Shown: positions 8,829 to 17,463 of the stretch, in pieces
How positions within the stretch are numbered: the stretch's first letter is position 1
Layout of the letters: each line of letters starts with the position of its first letter
Assembly (NCBI GenBank): GCA_017470605.1
Contig: JAFUYH010000037.1
Location: 1 to 58,649, forward strand
Origin: Treponema sp.
GTDB taxonomy: Bacteria > Spirochaetota > Spirochaetia > Treponematales > Treponemataceae
Direction: 5' to 3'
Length of the DNA: 58,649 bases
The notes under the pieces: model-generated
The model's input: the letters and a program-made list of their open reading frames with translations, nothing else
The model's database searches: none
Told to the model about the DNA's origin: nothing
Position numbers and translations under genes: made by a program

Positions 8829-8857
8829 TTTACATTTTAACGTTTTTAGTCTAGAAT
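8829..8857 (+). promoter_or_regulatory. promoter of the ATPase-HDOD gene
   Basis: TTTACA (8829-8834), a 17-bp spacer, then TAGAAT (8852-8857). The ATG at 8866 begins 8 nt after the -10 box and there is no convincing Shine-Dalgarno. Confidence 0.65.
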
Positions 8858-8865
8858 AGAAGAAT

Positions 8866-10365
8866 ATGATGAATGAGATTGAAGAGCGGCTGGAAGTTGA
8901 TCGCGATAAGATAAAGAATGCCATCCGTCTTCAGATGCCGATAGAAATTACCTCATATACAATTCCTCGTAATATGGAAGTGTACATTCAGCGGGTTTTA
9001 GATTTATTCCTCGATGAATGTCATCAGGAGCATTTAAAGGATGCACTTTCCTTCTGTCTTGGCGAGCTTTTAACAAATGCAAAAAAAGCAAATACAAAAC
9101 GAGTCTATTTTGAAGAAAAAGGACTTGATATAAATGACCCCGTACAATATGAAGACGGCATGAAGGACTTTAGGGAAGAAACCTTTGATAACATCAACTA
9201 TTATCTGGAACTTCAGCGCAAAGCCGGTCTTTATGTAAAAATTGTACTCCAGCTTAAAGAAGATAAAATCTACATAGAAATAAGAAACAACAGTCTGCTT
9301 ACTAAAATAGAGCAGGAACGTATTCAGGAAAAACTGGATAGCGTTCAGCAGTATAAGAGCATGGATGAAGTAATTGGAACCGTTCTTGACCAGACAGAAG
9401 GTGCCGGACTTGGAATCATCATCGTAATTCTTATGCTTCAAAAAGTAGGGCTTTCAAAAGAAAATTATCAGGTATTTACAGAAGATAATGAAACAATCAC
9501 AAGAATTATTCTTCCGGGAAATGAAAATATCTTTGCCGCTGTAGAAATCATGTCTTATGAACTTTCTTACATGATAGAGCAGATACCTGTAATAAAAAAT
9601 CATTTTAGTGTTATAAATGCTCTTGTTGCTAACCCGGAGTTGGACCGTACTGCAATAAAGCAGGTTATTCGTGAAGACACAGGACTTGCCCTTCTTGCTC
9701 AGAAATACGCCATGGAAAAAGACGCTAATGCAGTGGGAATAAAAAAATGTCTTTCTCTTCTTTCAGACCAGGAACTGCGTTATGTCTATTCAGACAGCAA
9801 TCCTTCCATCCGCATAGTAGATAATACTCCGCTTCTGGAAACTATGGTATTCCATGCACAACGCACTGCATATTTTGCCTATAACCTTTTCAAAAATTAT
9901 ATAGAAAAAAATCAGGCAGAAGAACTTAATGCAGACATCATGTATTCGATTGGTCTCTTTAACAGCATAGGATTTATGCTGATTGAAACTCAGACTGCAG
10001 AACAGCGTCAGTATATGGAAGAGCTTTCCCAGCAATATGAAGAAGACTGGAATAAAATTATGGATGTTTTCAATTTTGGAAACACCGCAAACTACATAAA
10101 GCGCATTTATGCAAAGAAATTCCAGATGCCTCCTTTTGTTACTTACCTTATTTCCTGTTGGAACAGCAGGCGCGGTAAACTGCCGGAACGTTTTGAATTT
10201 GCAGTTGATATGCTCTATATTGCAGAAATGATGCAGTATTATGACGAAAAAATAGCAGACTTCTATCAGATAGATAAAAAGATTTTACGCAGATATGATA
10301 TTTCTGATGAAAAACAGTTCAAGAGCATGATTACAAAAATGAAGACTTCTCTTGATAACGACTAA
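8866..10365 (+). CDS. histidine-kinase-like ATPase fused to HDOD domain
   Basis: 499 residues, soluble. Residues about 30-220 look like a GHKL/HATPase_c fold: an N-box-like ELLTNAKKAN, then RNNSLLTK and a G-box-like EGAGLGIIIV. Residues about 230-480 resemble an HDOD domain (IPVIKNHFSVINALVANPELD..., then two helical bundles), a signalling output module related to HD hydrolases but without catalytic metal residues. I see no phospho-acceptor histidine domain and no transmembrane segment. It may act as an anti-sigma-like or regulatory ATPase. The start is 8866 or 8869. It is divergent from the lipid kinase gene. Confidence 0.75.
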   Translation: MMNEIEERLEVDRDKIKNAIRLQMPIEITSYTIPRNMEVYIQRVLDLFLDECHQEHLKDALSFCLGELLTNAKKANTKRVYFEEKGLDINDPVQYEDGMKDFREETFDNINYYLELQRKAGLYVKIVLQLKEDKIYIEIRNNSLLTKIEQERIQEKLDSVQQYKSMDEVIGTVLDQTEGAGLGIIIVILMLQKVGLSKENYQVFTEDNETITRIILPGNENIFAAVEIMSYELSYMIEQIPVIKNHFSVINALVANPELDRTAIKQVIREDTGLALLAQKYAMEKDANAVGIKKCLSLLSDQELRYVYSDSNPSIRIVDNTPLLETMVFHAQRTAYFAYNLFKNYIEKNQAEELNADIMYSIGLFNSIGFMLIETQTAEQRQYMEELSQQYEEDWNKIMDVFNFGNTANYIKRIYAKKFQMPPFVTYLISCWNSRRGKLPERFEFAVDMLYIAEMMQYYDEKIADFYQIDKKILRRYDISDEKQFKSMITKMKTSLDND

Positions 10366-10396
10366 AGCAGGCTGGTGCTGCTGCTTCCTGCTTTTT
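10364..10396. terminator. bidirectional terminator between convergent genes
   Basis: AAAGCAGG at 10364-10371 pairs with CCTGCTTT at 10387-10394. The outer A and T bases extend the stem and provide a T-rich side in either direction. It lies in the 29-bp gap between the 3' ends of two convergent genes. Confidence 0.7.
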
Positions 10397-11240
10397 AATT
10401 TCCCAGCTGTTCTATCCACTTTTGCATAAGAATACCAAAAGCCACTCCAACATTTAATGAAGCCTTTAATCCTTTCATCGGGATAGAAACCCTTCCGTAT
10501 TCTGCACAGTGCAGGGCTTCCGGGCTGACTCCTAATTCTTCAGAACCGATTATGCATATTCCCTGCTTTGGAAAAACAAAATCATTAATATCAGTTCCGC
10601 CGGTTTCAAGTGTAAAGACAGGCAGATTTTTATATTCTTCTTTTATGCGGAGTTCCTGTAAGGAAAGCTGTTCCCAGCCCAGAGTTTCTATGCAGCCCAT
10701 TCCAGAACGTATGGCGCGGGGCTGGGTCGGGTCAATGCAGTGAGGGGAAATAAGCACTTTTTCTGCTCCCATTGCTTCTGCTGTTCTAAAAATTGAACCA
10801 ATATTAAAAGGGGAGCGGATATCTTCTGCATAAACGCATACTCCTGGGAAAAAGTCTCTTTTGCGTACGGTTCCGTCTGCTTCTGTGGCAGAGGCATGAG
10901 GAGCAATAACCAGATCCCATTCTGCGGGGAAAGTCCCGATTATTTTTAAAAGATGATTTCTGGCGCAGTTACAGAGCCTTAGTTCTTCCTGTTTGCCGAA
11001 TGGCTGGGCAGCAAGCAGAACGCTCAGTTCAGCTGCCGCAGATTCCGGAAGTTTAGGGTCTTTTAGCAGGATTCTTGTAATCTGCTTTATGTATTCTTCG
11101 CGCGAGATATTTGTAAAAGTGTATTCAGTGCCCTTTTCTGCAATTCCAAGAATATCGCGTTCCAGGGCACCAAATGTGAGTGCAAGTTTACGGCGTTTCT
11201 GACCGCCTTCCAGCTGAAATAGTTTTCCTGGTTCTATCAT
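10395..11240 (-). CDS. SpoU/TrmH-family RNA 2'-O-ribose methyltransferase
   Basis: 281 residues. The C-terminal SPOUT domain carries the three family motifs: NIGSIFRTAEAMGA (motif 1), IGSEELGVSPEAL (motif 2) and IPMKGLKASLNVGVAFGI (motif 3). The N-terminal ~120 residues form a poorly conserved extension, probably for RNA binding. It should methylate a ribose in rRNA or tRNA using AdoMet; the target position cannot be assigned. It lies 13 bp downstream of the iron-ADH-like gene on the same strand, so the two are probably co-transcribed. Confidence 0.88.
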   Translation of the reverse strand: MIEPGKLFQLEGGQKRRKLALTFGALERDILGIAEKGTEYTFTNISREEYIKQITRILLKDPKLPESAAAELSVLLAAQPFGKQEELRLCNCARNHLLKIIGTFPAEWDLVIAPHASATEADGTVRKRDFFPGVCVYAEDIRSPFNIGSIFRTAEAMGAEKVLISPHCIDPTQPRAIRSGMGCIETLGWEQLSLQELRIKEEYKNLPVFTLETGGTDINDFVFPKQGICIIGSEELGVSPEALHCAEYGRVSIPMKGLKASLNVGVAFGILMQKWIEQLGN

Positions 11241-11253
11241 GTGTGTTAGGCCG

Positions 11254-12402
11254 TTAGTATGCCAGTTTTATAAAGCTGAACAGGTCATCCGTACTCATGC
11301 TGCGGGGAAGCGTGTTCATAATATCCATAGAACCCACATCTTCAATTGCAAGAGAAAGATTTTCTACCGTCAGCTGCAAATCCTTTAAACGGGTTGGCAG
11401 GGTGTATTTTGCTATTTTCTGACGAACATATTCAATAAGCGCTTTTACTGCATCATCTCCTGTTATGTCTGCAGGGCAGGCACGCAGAAGGCGGGAAATT
11501 TTTTCCAGTTTTCCTGCTTTGAACTTGGCTGCATCTTCTAGAGCATAAGGAAGGATGATTGAAGAAACCAGTGACTTACTTTTGTGGAAGCGTGAATTAA
11601 TGCCCAAAGAAAGAAGGCTTCCGATGCCCAAAGATGCAGTTGCTGCTGCAAGAGAAATCATTACCCCGGCTTGAGAAAGAAGCACTTCTTCTGGAGTGGA
11701 AATTTCAAGGGAAGGGGAACCGTCCAGAGCGTAGGAAAGGATTTCCAGACCTTTTTCTACCAGCATGTCACTAAAGAAATTCGCTCTTTGAGAAAGGTAG
11801 GCTTCAGTTGCCATTCCAATCAGTTCAAGAGAAAATGTTGCCTTCTGGTTTTCTGTAAGGGAAAGCATCATGTTAGGGTCAATCAGAACCAGTTTGCACA
11901 AAGGATTCTGAACCTTCATAATCTTAAGCTGATTGCTTCTTGAATCTGTAATCGGAATTGAAGAAGTAAAACAGTGAGGGCAGCGGAATGTTGTAGGAAT
12001 GCAGATACATGGAATTGAAGCAGTTGAAGGAATTGCTCCATCAATAAATGAATAAAAATCGTGAGATTCATAGTAGAGTGCAGAAACAGCACGTCCAATA
12101 TGCATGGCTTTTTCGCCGCCCACTGCTATAATTCCATGAACATGACCTTCTCTGGCCAGACGCAGTCCACGTTCAATTACTCGTGAAGTATTTCCTTCTG
12201 CAATTTCTGCAAAAACAAAACTTTCTACTTTGCGGTCTATAAGAGACTGTAATATTTTTTCTGCCAGTTTGGCTTCATTAAGAAGCGGATCCATTACTAC
12301 CATGTAGCGGGTTCCCCATTCTTTTACCTGCTGACCAAGCCTGCTGATTGTATATGGTCCTAAAACAATATTTGGACTGATTCTGAAAATAAAGTCTGAC
12401 AT
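11254..12402 (-). CDS. iron-containing alcohol dehydrogenase-like protein, degenerate active site
   Basis: 382 residues with the overall pattern of the Fe-ADH/glycerol dehydrogenase superfamily: an N-terminal dinucleotide-binding half and a C-terminal helical half. Key positions deviate. The NAD(P)-binding GGGS loop reads VGGEKAMH (94-101). The first metal-ligand segment, normally D-A-L-T-H, reads LELIGM (192-197). The usual GxxH ligand is replaced by GIGS (259-262). A catalytically dead or re-purposed paralogue is therefore likely. TAGAAT on the minus strand (12410-12415) ends 7 nt before the ATG. It is followed 13 bp later by the methyltransferase. Confidence 0.7.
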   Translation of the reverse strand: MSDFIFRISPNIVLGPYTISRLGQQVKEWGTRYMVVMDPLLNEAKLAEKILQSLIDRKVESFVFAEIAEGNTSRVIERGLRLAREGHVHGIIAVGGEKAMHIGRAVSALYYESHDFYSFIDGAIPSTASIPCICIPTTFRCPHCFTSSIPITDSRSNQLKIMKVQNPLCKLVLIDPNMMLSLTENQKATFSLELIGMATEAYLSQRANFFSDMLVEKGLEILSYALDGSPSLEISTPEEVLLSQAGVMISLAAATASLGIGSLLSLGINSRFHKSKSLVSSIILPYALEDAAKFKAGKLEKISRLLRACPADITGDDAVKALIEYVRQKIAKYTLPTRLKDLQLTVENLSLAIEDVGSMDIMNTLPRSMSTDDLFSFIKLAY

Positions 12403-12417
12403 AATATTTATTCTAGC

Positions 12418-12454
12418 AAAAAAAAAGACGGAATTCTACATTCCGTCTTTTTTT
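12418..12454. terminator. bidirectional rho-independent terminator
   Basis: AAAGACGGAAT pairs with ATTCCGTCTTT across a 5-nt loop, with A-run and T-run flanks. It terminates flgM (minus strand) and lies just upstream of the iron-ADH-like gene. Confidence 0.9.
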
Positions 12455-12483
12455 AACAGCAAATCTTTGCTTAATTTATTAAA

Positions 12484-12771
12484 TTAAAGTCCGATTGCCG
12501 AAAGGAATTTGTCTGCTGCAGAATTGATAACTGCATTGTTCAGGTAGTTAGGATCCTTAATTTTTTCTTTCAGCTCTGCAATTCTGTCTGCACGTACATC
12601 AGGAGTTTCCTTTGCAACCTGCTCCAGATAGTAAGCTTCTGCCATTTCTTTTGCTTCTGCAGAAACGCTGATTGAATCAACATCTCTAGAAACTTTTGCA
12701 GAGCTCTCTGTTTTGCGGAGATTCTGAACATTGTTCACCTGTGTTACATTGCTAATACCATTTATCATCAT
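12484..12771 (-). CDS. flgM: FlgM-like anti-sigma-28 factor
   Basis: 95 residues, the usual FlgM size. FlgM holds the flagellar sigma factor inactive until the hook-basal body is complete. The N-terminus is disordered (TQVNNVQNLRKTESS), followed by DSISVSAEAKEMAEAYYLEQ and the conserved C-terminal sigma-binding helices with PDVRADRIAELKEKIKD. The ATG at 12771 or 12768 has a nearby GAGGGGTAGGA ribosome-binding region. It lies 21 bp downstream of rsmI and a strong terminator follows, so it is likely the second gene of an rsmI-flgM unit. Confidence 0.85.
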   Translation of the reverse strand: MMINGISNVTQVNNVQNLRKTESSAKVSRDVDSISVSAEAKEMAEAYYLEQVAKETPDVRADRIAELKEKIKDPNYLNNAVINSAADKFLSAIGL

Positions 12772-12792
12772 AACATCCTACCCCTCTACCTT

Positions 12793-13500
12793 TTAATTAT
12801 CGGTAGATTCATCAGAATTCTTAATATTTTTTACACCAGAAATAAAAACTGCAAACTCACCTTTTATGGATTGTCTGGAAGAATAATCTGCGTAAAGCTC
12901 TTCTGCTGTTCCGCTGCTTATTTCTTCGTGCAGTTTTGTCAACTCACGGCCCACAACAATGCGCCGCTTACTTTCAATATCGGCAATGTCCGCAAGAAGT
13001 TTAGTAATTCTGAACGGACTTTCGTAAATAACTACTGCATTTCCTGTTGCAAGCAGTTCCTTTACACGACTCTTTCTTTTTCCAGGTTTAGGAGAAAGAA
13101 AGCCTTCAAAAATAAGTGTTTTTCCGCCTGTTCCGGCCACACTTACCAAAGTTGCAAAAGCCGCAGGCCCAGGAATAGGCACTACTTCAAATCCTGCTTC
13201 CCGCACAACATCTACCAGAACAGCCCCCGGATCCGAAACTCCCGGTGTTCCAGCATCGCTGGCATAAGCTACATCGTGTCCTTCTTCCAGCAGTTTTACT
13301 ACTTTGTCTGCGGCAAATTTTTCATTCTGGGCCCGGCATGAAACAAGCGGCTTTTTTATTTCAAAGTGATTCAAAAGCTGCAGTGTGTGCCTTGTATCTT
13401 CTGCTGCAATAAAATCTACGCTTTTAAGTGTTTCTATTGCACGAAAAGTTATATCCCCCAAATTTCCAATGGGAGTTCCCACAACAAAAAGTTTTGCCAT
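12793..13500 (-). CDS. rsmI: 16S rRNA (cytidine1402-2'-O)-methyltransferase RsmI
   Basis: 235 residues, cytoplasmic. The tetrapyrrole-methylase-type fold is clear from VVGTPIGNLGDITFRAIETL at the N-terminus, AAEDTRHT, SDAGTPGVSDPG and IPGPAA. RsmI adds a 2'-O-methyl group to C1402 of 16S rRNA in the decoding centre. The protein is somewhat shorter than the common ~280-residue form and lacks the usual C-terminal small domain. The ATG lies 5 nt from a perfect TATAAT with a 17-bp spaced TTGTAT, so the transcript is probably leaderless. flgM follows 21 bp downstream. Confidence 0.93.
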   Translation of the reverse strand: MAKLFVVGTPIGNLGDITFRAIETLKSVDFIAAEDTRHTLQLLNHFEIKKPLVSCRAQNEKFAADKVVKLLEEGHDVAYASDAGTPGVSDPGAVLVDVVREAGFEVVPIPGPAAFATLVSVAGTGGKTLIFEGFLSPKPGKRKSRVKELLATGNAVVIYESPFRITKLLADIADIESKRRIVVGRELTKLHEEISSGTAEELYADYSSRQSIKGEFAVFISGVKNIKNSDESTDN

Positions 13501-13505
13501 ATCAT

Positions 13506-13534
13506 ATTATATGATGAAAGTGAAAAAAATACAA
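13506..13534 (-). promoter_or_regulatory. promoter of rsmI-flgM
   Basis: Minus-strand TTGTAT (13529-13534), a 17-bp spacer and TATAAT (13506-13511). Five nucleotides separate the -10 box from the rsmI ATG. The region 13535-13736 is AT-rich and holds only short imperfect palindromes. Confidence 0.7.
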
Positions 13535-13736
13535 CGGAATGTTTACGGGATTTTTAGATTCATAGGGAATGTCGTCCAGTTCGTAAAAGCCCGCCATTAG
13601 CCCATGTATGCTTTTTGAGAGCTGCCTGCAAGTGCCGTTCAACTGCCCTTATCATATAAATAGACCGACTTTAATCATTTTGTTCATTTTTTAGAGAAAA
13701 AAAATTTAAAAACTAACGAAATTTTCAATTTTTTTG

Positions 13737-13764
13737 TTGACAATTAAAAATAATGCGATATTAT
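13737..13764 (+). promoter_or_regulatory. strong promoter of the sugar ABC importer
   Basis: Perfect TTGACA (13737-13742), a 16-bp spacer and TATTAT (13759-13764). It is directly followed by operator-like palindromes and a ~90-nt leader before the binding-protein gene. Confidence 0.8.
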
Positions 13765-13769
13765 TATAA

Positions 13770-13804
13770 CTACAACGTTGTAGTAGGTTTACGAAAACGT
13801 TGTC
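13770..13804. promoter_or_regulatory. tandem LacI-family-like operators
   Basis: CTACAACGTTGTAG (13770-13783) is a perfect 14-bp palindrome. A second, imperfect site GAAAACGTTGTC (13793-13804) is centred 22 bp away, about two helical turns. Both share the AACGTT core typical of LacI/PurR-type operators and overlap the expected transcription start, so repression is likely. No LacI-type regulator gene is in the window. Confidence 0.6.
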
Positions 13805-13857
13805 AGAAACAAAAAAAACTTAAGCGCCGAAAGGCAAAAAAAACAGGAGAAACTAAA

Positions 13858-15141
13858 ATGACAAAGAAAGTTGTTATTGGTGCTGCTATGATGGCTTTGG
13901 CTGTAACATCTTTGGCTGCTAAACCAAAGAAAGGTTCAGAGGGAAAGGTCCTCAACATTTACGTATGGAACGATGAATTCCCTTCACGTTTCAATGATTA
14001 TTTCAAATCAAAGGTTCCAGCTGATGTAAAGGTAAACTTTGTTCAGACACCTAACCAGGGAAATGCTTATCAGGATAAGCTTGATGAAGCTCTTCTTGCT
14101 CAGGAATCTGCAAAAGCTGATGACAAGGTAGATATCTTCCTCGTAGAAGCAGACTATGCTCTTAAATATGTTGACACTGCTTATACATTGGATGTAGTGA
14201 AAGATGTTGGTCTTTCAAAGAAAGATCTTGCTAACCAGTTCAAATATACACAGGACATCATGACAGACTCTAAAGGAAAACTTAAGGGTGTTTCTTGGCA
14301 GGCTTGTCCAGGTGGATTCGTATATCGCCGTTCTTATGCAAAGGCTGTTCTTGGAACAGACGATCCAGCAAAAGTACAGGAAGCAATTTCTGACTGGGCT
14401 AAATTCGATGCAGTTGCTGCAAAGATGAAGGCTGCCGGATACTTCATGCTTTCTGGATACGATGATGACTTCCGCGTATTCCAGGACAACGTAAAGTCTC
14501 CATGGGTAAAGGGTAACAAGATTGTAATTGATCCACAGATTAACGCTTGGATTGAACAGACAAAGAAATATACAGACGCTGGATACAACAACAAGGCTTC
14601 TCTCTGGTCAGCTGAATCTACAGCTGGTATGATGGCAGACGGAAAAGTATTCGGATACTTCGGACCAGCTTGGTACGTAGACTTCTGTATGCCACACGAT
14701 GCAGGTTCTGCATTCGGTGACTGGGCTTTCTGTAAAGGACCACAGGGATACTCTTGGGGTGGAACTTGGATCTGTGCTGCTGCTGGAACAGATAACATTT
14801 CTCTTATCAAAGACCTTATGCTCACACTTACTTGTGACAAAGACACAATGGTTAAGATTGCTAAGGGTGCTGGTGACTTCACAAACAACGAACCTGCTAT
14901 GAACGAAGTTGCTAAGTCTGACTATAAGAATGACTTCCTTGGTGGACAGAACCACATGGCATTCTTCATCCAGTCTGCTGCATCTATCGATAAGAGCAAC
15001 ATGACAAAGTATGACCAGGGTATGAATGAAAAGATTCAGGCTGCTATGAAGGAATACTATGACGGAAACGTTGACCTCAACACTGCTTGGGAAAACTTCT
15101 ACACAGCTATCCTTGAACTTTATCCAAATCTTAAGAGATAG
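13858..15141 (+). CDS. carbohydrate ABC transporter substrate-binding protein
   Basis: 427 residues from the ATG at 13858, which has a strong AGGAG ribosome-binding site. An N-terminal signal peptide ends near VTSLAAK. The mature protein matches the extracellular solute-binding family 1 used by CUT1 sugar importers (LNIYVWNDEFPSRF near the start, ADYALKYVD, GMMADGKVFGYFGPAWY in the middle). There is no lipobox cysteine, so it should be soluble in the periplasm. Codon use is more biased than in its neighbours (few rare codons), which fits high expression. An earlier in-frame start at 13753 would lie within the promoter and is rejected. Confidence 0.92.
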   Translation: MTKKVVIGAAMMALAVTSLAAKPKKGSEGKVLNIYVWNDEFPSRFNDYFKSKVPADVKVNFVQTPNQGNAYQDKLDEALLAQESAKADDKVDIFLVEADYALKYVDTAYTLDVVKDVGLSKKDLANQFKYTQDIMTDSKGKLKGVSWQACPGGFVYRRSYAKAVLGTDDPAKVQEAISDWAKFDAVAAKMKAAGYFMLSGYDDDFRVFQDNVKSPWVKGNKIVIDPQINAWIEQTKKYTDAGYNNKASLWSAESTAGMMADGKVFGYFGPAWYVDFCMPHDAGSAFGDWAFCKGPQGYSWGGTWICAAAGTDNISLIKDLMLTLTCDKDTMVKIAKGAGDFTNNEPAMNEVAKSDYKNDFLGGQNHMAFFIQSAASIDKSNMTKYDQGMNEKIQAAMKEYYDGNVDLNTAWENFYTAILELYPNLKR

Positions 15142-15158
15142 TTTACTATCTGATTAGT

Positions 15159-15198
15159 AAAAAGGGGGAATGCGTATACGCAAGCCCCCTTTTTTTTA
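15159..15198 (+). terminator. intra-operon terminator
   Basis: A GC-rich hairpin (AAAGGGGG / CCCCCTTT, with inner tgcgtatacgca) followed by eight Ts separates the binding-protein gene from the permeases. It probably allows only partial read-through, giving excess binding protein over permease. Confidence 0.88.
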
Positions 15199-15219
15199 GC
15201 CAAAAATAAAGAGGATTTT

Positions 15220-16458
15220 ATGTCAAAAAAGAAGCACACAGTACAGTATGATAGATGGGGTTATTTCTTTATTGCTCCTTTCTTTATCATCTATGTTATT
15301 TTCTCATTAATTCCATTACTTACAACTTTTGTTTACAGTTTTTTTGAATATTACAGAGACGGACTTGATATTATTGGTCCAAACGCATCTGTTTCACGCT
15401 ACTTTAGCGGACAGGAAGAATATTATCAGTGGCAGATTGACGATTCAGTTGATGCCCTAGACGGTCTTTCAGTAGATTATGAAGGAGTTACAGCAACTCT
15501 GGAATTAAAAGATGAAATTCTTAATACCGTCACAGAAATTGCAGAAGATATTAATATTGATAAATATACAAAAAAAGTTACTAAAATTGTTGCAGACGGA
15601 GCCAAAAAAGAACTTCCTGCAACAAAGGTAATAGAAAGTGCCCGCGACGAGTTAAAGAGTCGCCAGTCAGCAATCACAAGAAACTTTGGCCTTGTTTTTG
15701 CTTCTGGAGACAACATGGGCAAATATTTCTGGAACACAATGGTTATGTGGATTCTGGGCTTTATTCCTCAGATTCTTGTTTCCCTGCTGCTTGCAGTCTG
15801 GTTTACAAATACAGAACTTCGTCTTAAGTTCCAGCAGTTCTTTAAGAGTGTAATTTACATGCCGAACCTTATCATGGCTGCCGCATTTGCCATGCTCTTT
15901 GTTTCACTTCTTTCACCAAATGGCCCGATTAACGGCATCTTAAAGAATATCTATAATTCTATGAATGCTTCAGAAATTGCAGCCGGAACAATGAAGGAAA
16001 TGGAACCATTCCGCTTCCTTACTTATACAGGCTGGTCTCGTGCAACTGTTGCCCTCATGAACTTCTTGATGTGGTACGGAAACACAACAATCATGCTTAT
16101 GGCTGGTGTTATGGGTATTGATAACAGCCTCTTTGAAGCTGCCCGCATAGACGGTGCAAGTTCAATGAAAATCTTCTTTAAGATAACAATTCCACTCTTG
16201 CTGCCAATCTTTGTATATGTACTTATTACATCACTCATTGGTGGTATTCAGATGTTCGATGTTCCACAGATTTTGACAAATGGTAATGGTGCTCCAAACC
16301 GCACTACTATGACAATCATCATGAAGCTGAACAAGCATCTTGCAAGTAAGAACTACGGACCTGCAGGTGTTACTTCTATGCTTATCTTTGCAATTACCGG
16401 CGTTTTGAGCGGTTTTGTATATAAGATGACAATGAAGAATTATCAGAACAAGAGATAG
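15220..16458 (+). CDS. sugar ABC transporter permease, MalF-like
   Basis: 412 residues, inner membrane. The EAA loop that contacts the ATPase is clear: EAARIDGASSMKIFFKITIP. Between the first helix (about 15-38) and the second (about 172-195) lies a hydrophilic ~130-residue insert (DGLDIIGPN... to ...NFGLVFASGDN), placed like the large periplasmic P2 loop region of MalF. Such loops contact the binding protein. The core has six further hydrophobic segments. It forms a heterodimer with the next gene product. No ATP-binding subunit is encoded nearby, so a shared MsmK/UgpC-type ATPase is probably used. Confidence 0.92.
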   Translation: MSKKKHTVQYDRWGYFFIAPFFIIYVIFSLIPLLTTFVYSFFEYYRDGLDIIGPNASVSRYFSGQEEYYQWQIDDSVDALDGLSVDYEGVTATLELKDEILNTVTEIAEDINIDKYTKKVTKIVADGAKKELPATKVIESARDELKSRQSAITRNFGLVFASGDNMGKYFWNTMVMWILGFIPQILVSLLLAVWFTNTELRLKFQQFFKSVIYMPNLIMAAAFAMLFVSLLSPNGPINGILKNIYNSMNASEIAAGTMKEMEPFRFLTYTGWSRATVALMNFLMWYGNTTIMLMAGVMGIDNSLFEAARIDGASSMKIFFKITIPLLLPIFVYVLITSLIGGIQMFDVPQILTNGNGAPNRTTMTIIMKLNKHLASKNYGPAGVTSMLIFAITGVLSGFVYKMTMKNYQNKR

Positions 16459-16469
16459 GAGAAAGAAAA

Positions 16470-17408
16470 ATGGAAAAGATTCAAAGTCAAAGCAAAAACC
16501 TTAATATTCGCCGATTTCTGTGCTATCTCGTGCTTATTCTGCTTACAATCGCTTCGCTCTTCCCATTCTATATTATGATTGTGAACTGCACCCGAAGCCA
16601 CATGCAGATTCAGAGAGGATTTTCTATTCTGCCAGGCAGCAGTTTTATGAAGAACTTTTTGAACCTTGCAATCAATAAAAATATTGATTCAGAGTTCTGG
16701 CAGAGAACTTTGGAAAAATATGGAGTTGCCCTTTCTTCTAAAACTGGTAACTATGCAGAAAACTATCCTATTCTGCGCGGTATGCTGAACAGTCTTTTGA
16801 TTGCAGTTCTTCAGGCTGGCTTTACAACATACTTCTCTGCAATGACTTCTTACGGTATTTATATGTACAACTTTAAGCTTAAGAAGTTCTCTTTCAGATT
16901 CATAATGGCAGTTATGATGGTCCCAACACAGGTTTCTACACTTGGTTTCCTGCGCCTGCTTGATAAGCTGCATCTTATGAATAACTATCTGGCATTCATT
17001 GTTCCGGCAATTGCTGCTCCAGTTGTTTTCTTCTATATGTATCAGTCTATGGAAGCAACCTTGCCTTATTCTATTGTAGAAGCCGCCCGTGTAGACGGTT
17101 GCAATGAATTCCGAACCTTTAATCAGATTGTAGTGCCAATGATGAAACCTGCATTTGCCGTTCAGGCAATCTTTGCATTCGTTTCTTCATGGAACAATTA
17201 CTTTGTTCCTGCTCTTGTTATATCAAAGAAAAACTTGTGGACTGTTCCTATCGTAATTGCCAATGCCCGCAATGCTGATTATTTGAATAATGACCAGGGT
17301 ATAAACTACATGCTTATGACACTTGCAATTGTTCCTTTGATGATTGTTTACTTTGCTCTTTCTAAGTACATCATCGCTGGTTCAACCGCTGGTGGCGTAA
17401 AAGAATAA
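16470..17408 (+). CDS. sugar ABC transporter permease, MalG-like
   Basis: 312 residues, about six transmembrane helices. The EAA loop reads VEAARVDGCNEFRTFNQIVVP. It pairs with the upstream permease to form the CUT1-type translocation path. A GGAGAAAG ribosome-binding site lies in the 11-bp gap, so the two permeases are co-translated. The C-terminus ends in the typical FALSKYIIAGSTAGGVKE tail. The sugar cannot be named from sequence. Confidence 0.92.
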   Translation: MEKIQSQSKNLNIRRFLCYLVLILLTIASLFPFYIMIVNCTRSHMQIQRGFSILPGSSFMKNFLNLAINKNIDSEFWQRTLEKYGVALSSKTGNYAENYPILRGMLNSLLIAVLQAGFTTYFSAMTSYGIYMYNFKLKKFSFRFIMAVMMVPTQVSTLGFLRLLDKLHLMNNYLAFIVPAIAAPVVFFYMYQSMEATLPYSIVEAARVDGCNEFRTFNQIVVPMMKPAFAVQAIFAFVSSWNNYFVPALVISKKNLWTVPIVIANARNADYLNNDQGINYMLMTLAIVPLMIVYFALSKYIIAGSTAGGVKE

Positions 17409-17463
17409 TACGTTGTGAAGGCCTATAGCCGCTAAACTACTTCGTTTTTTTCAATCCTCCTAA

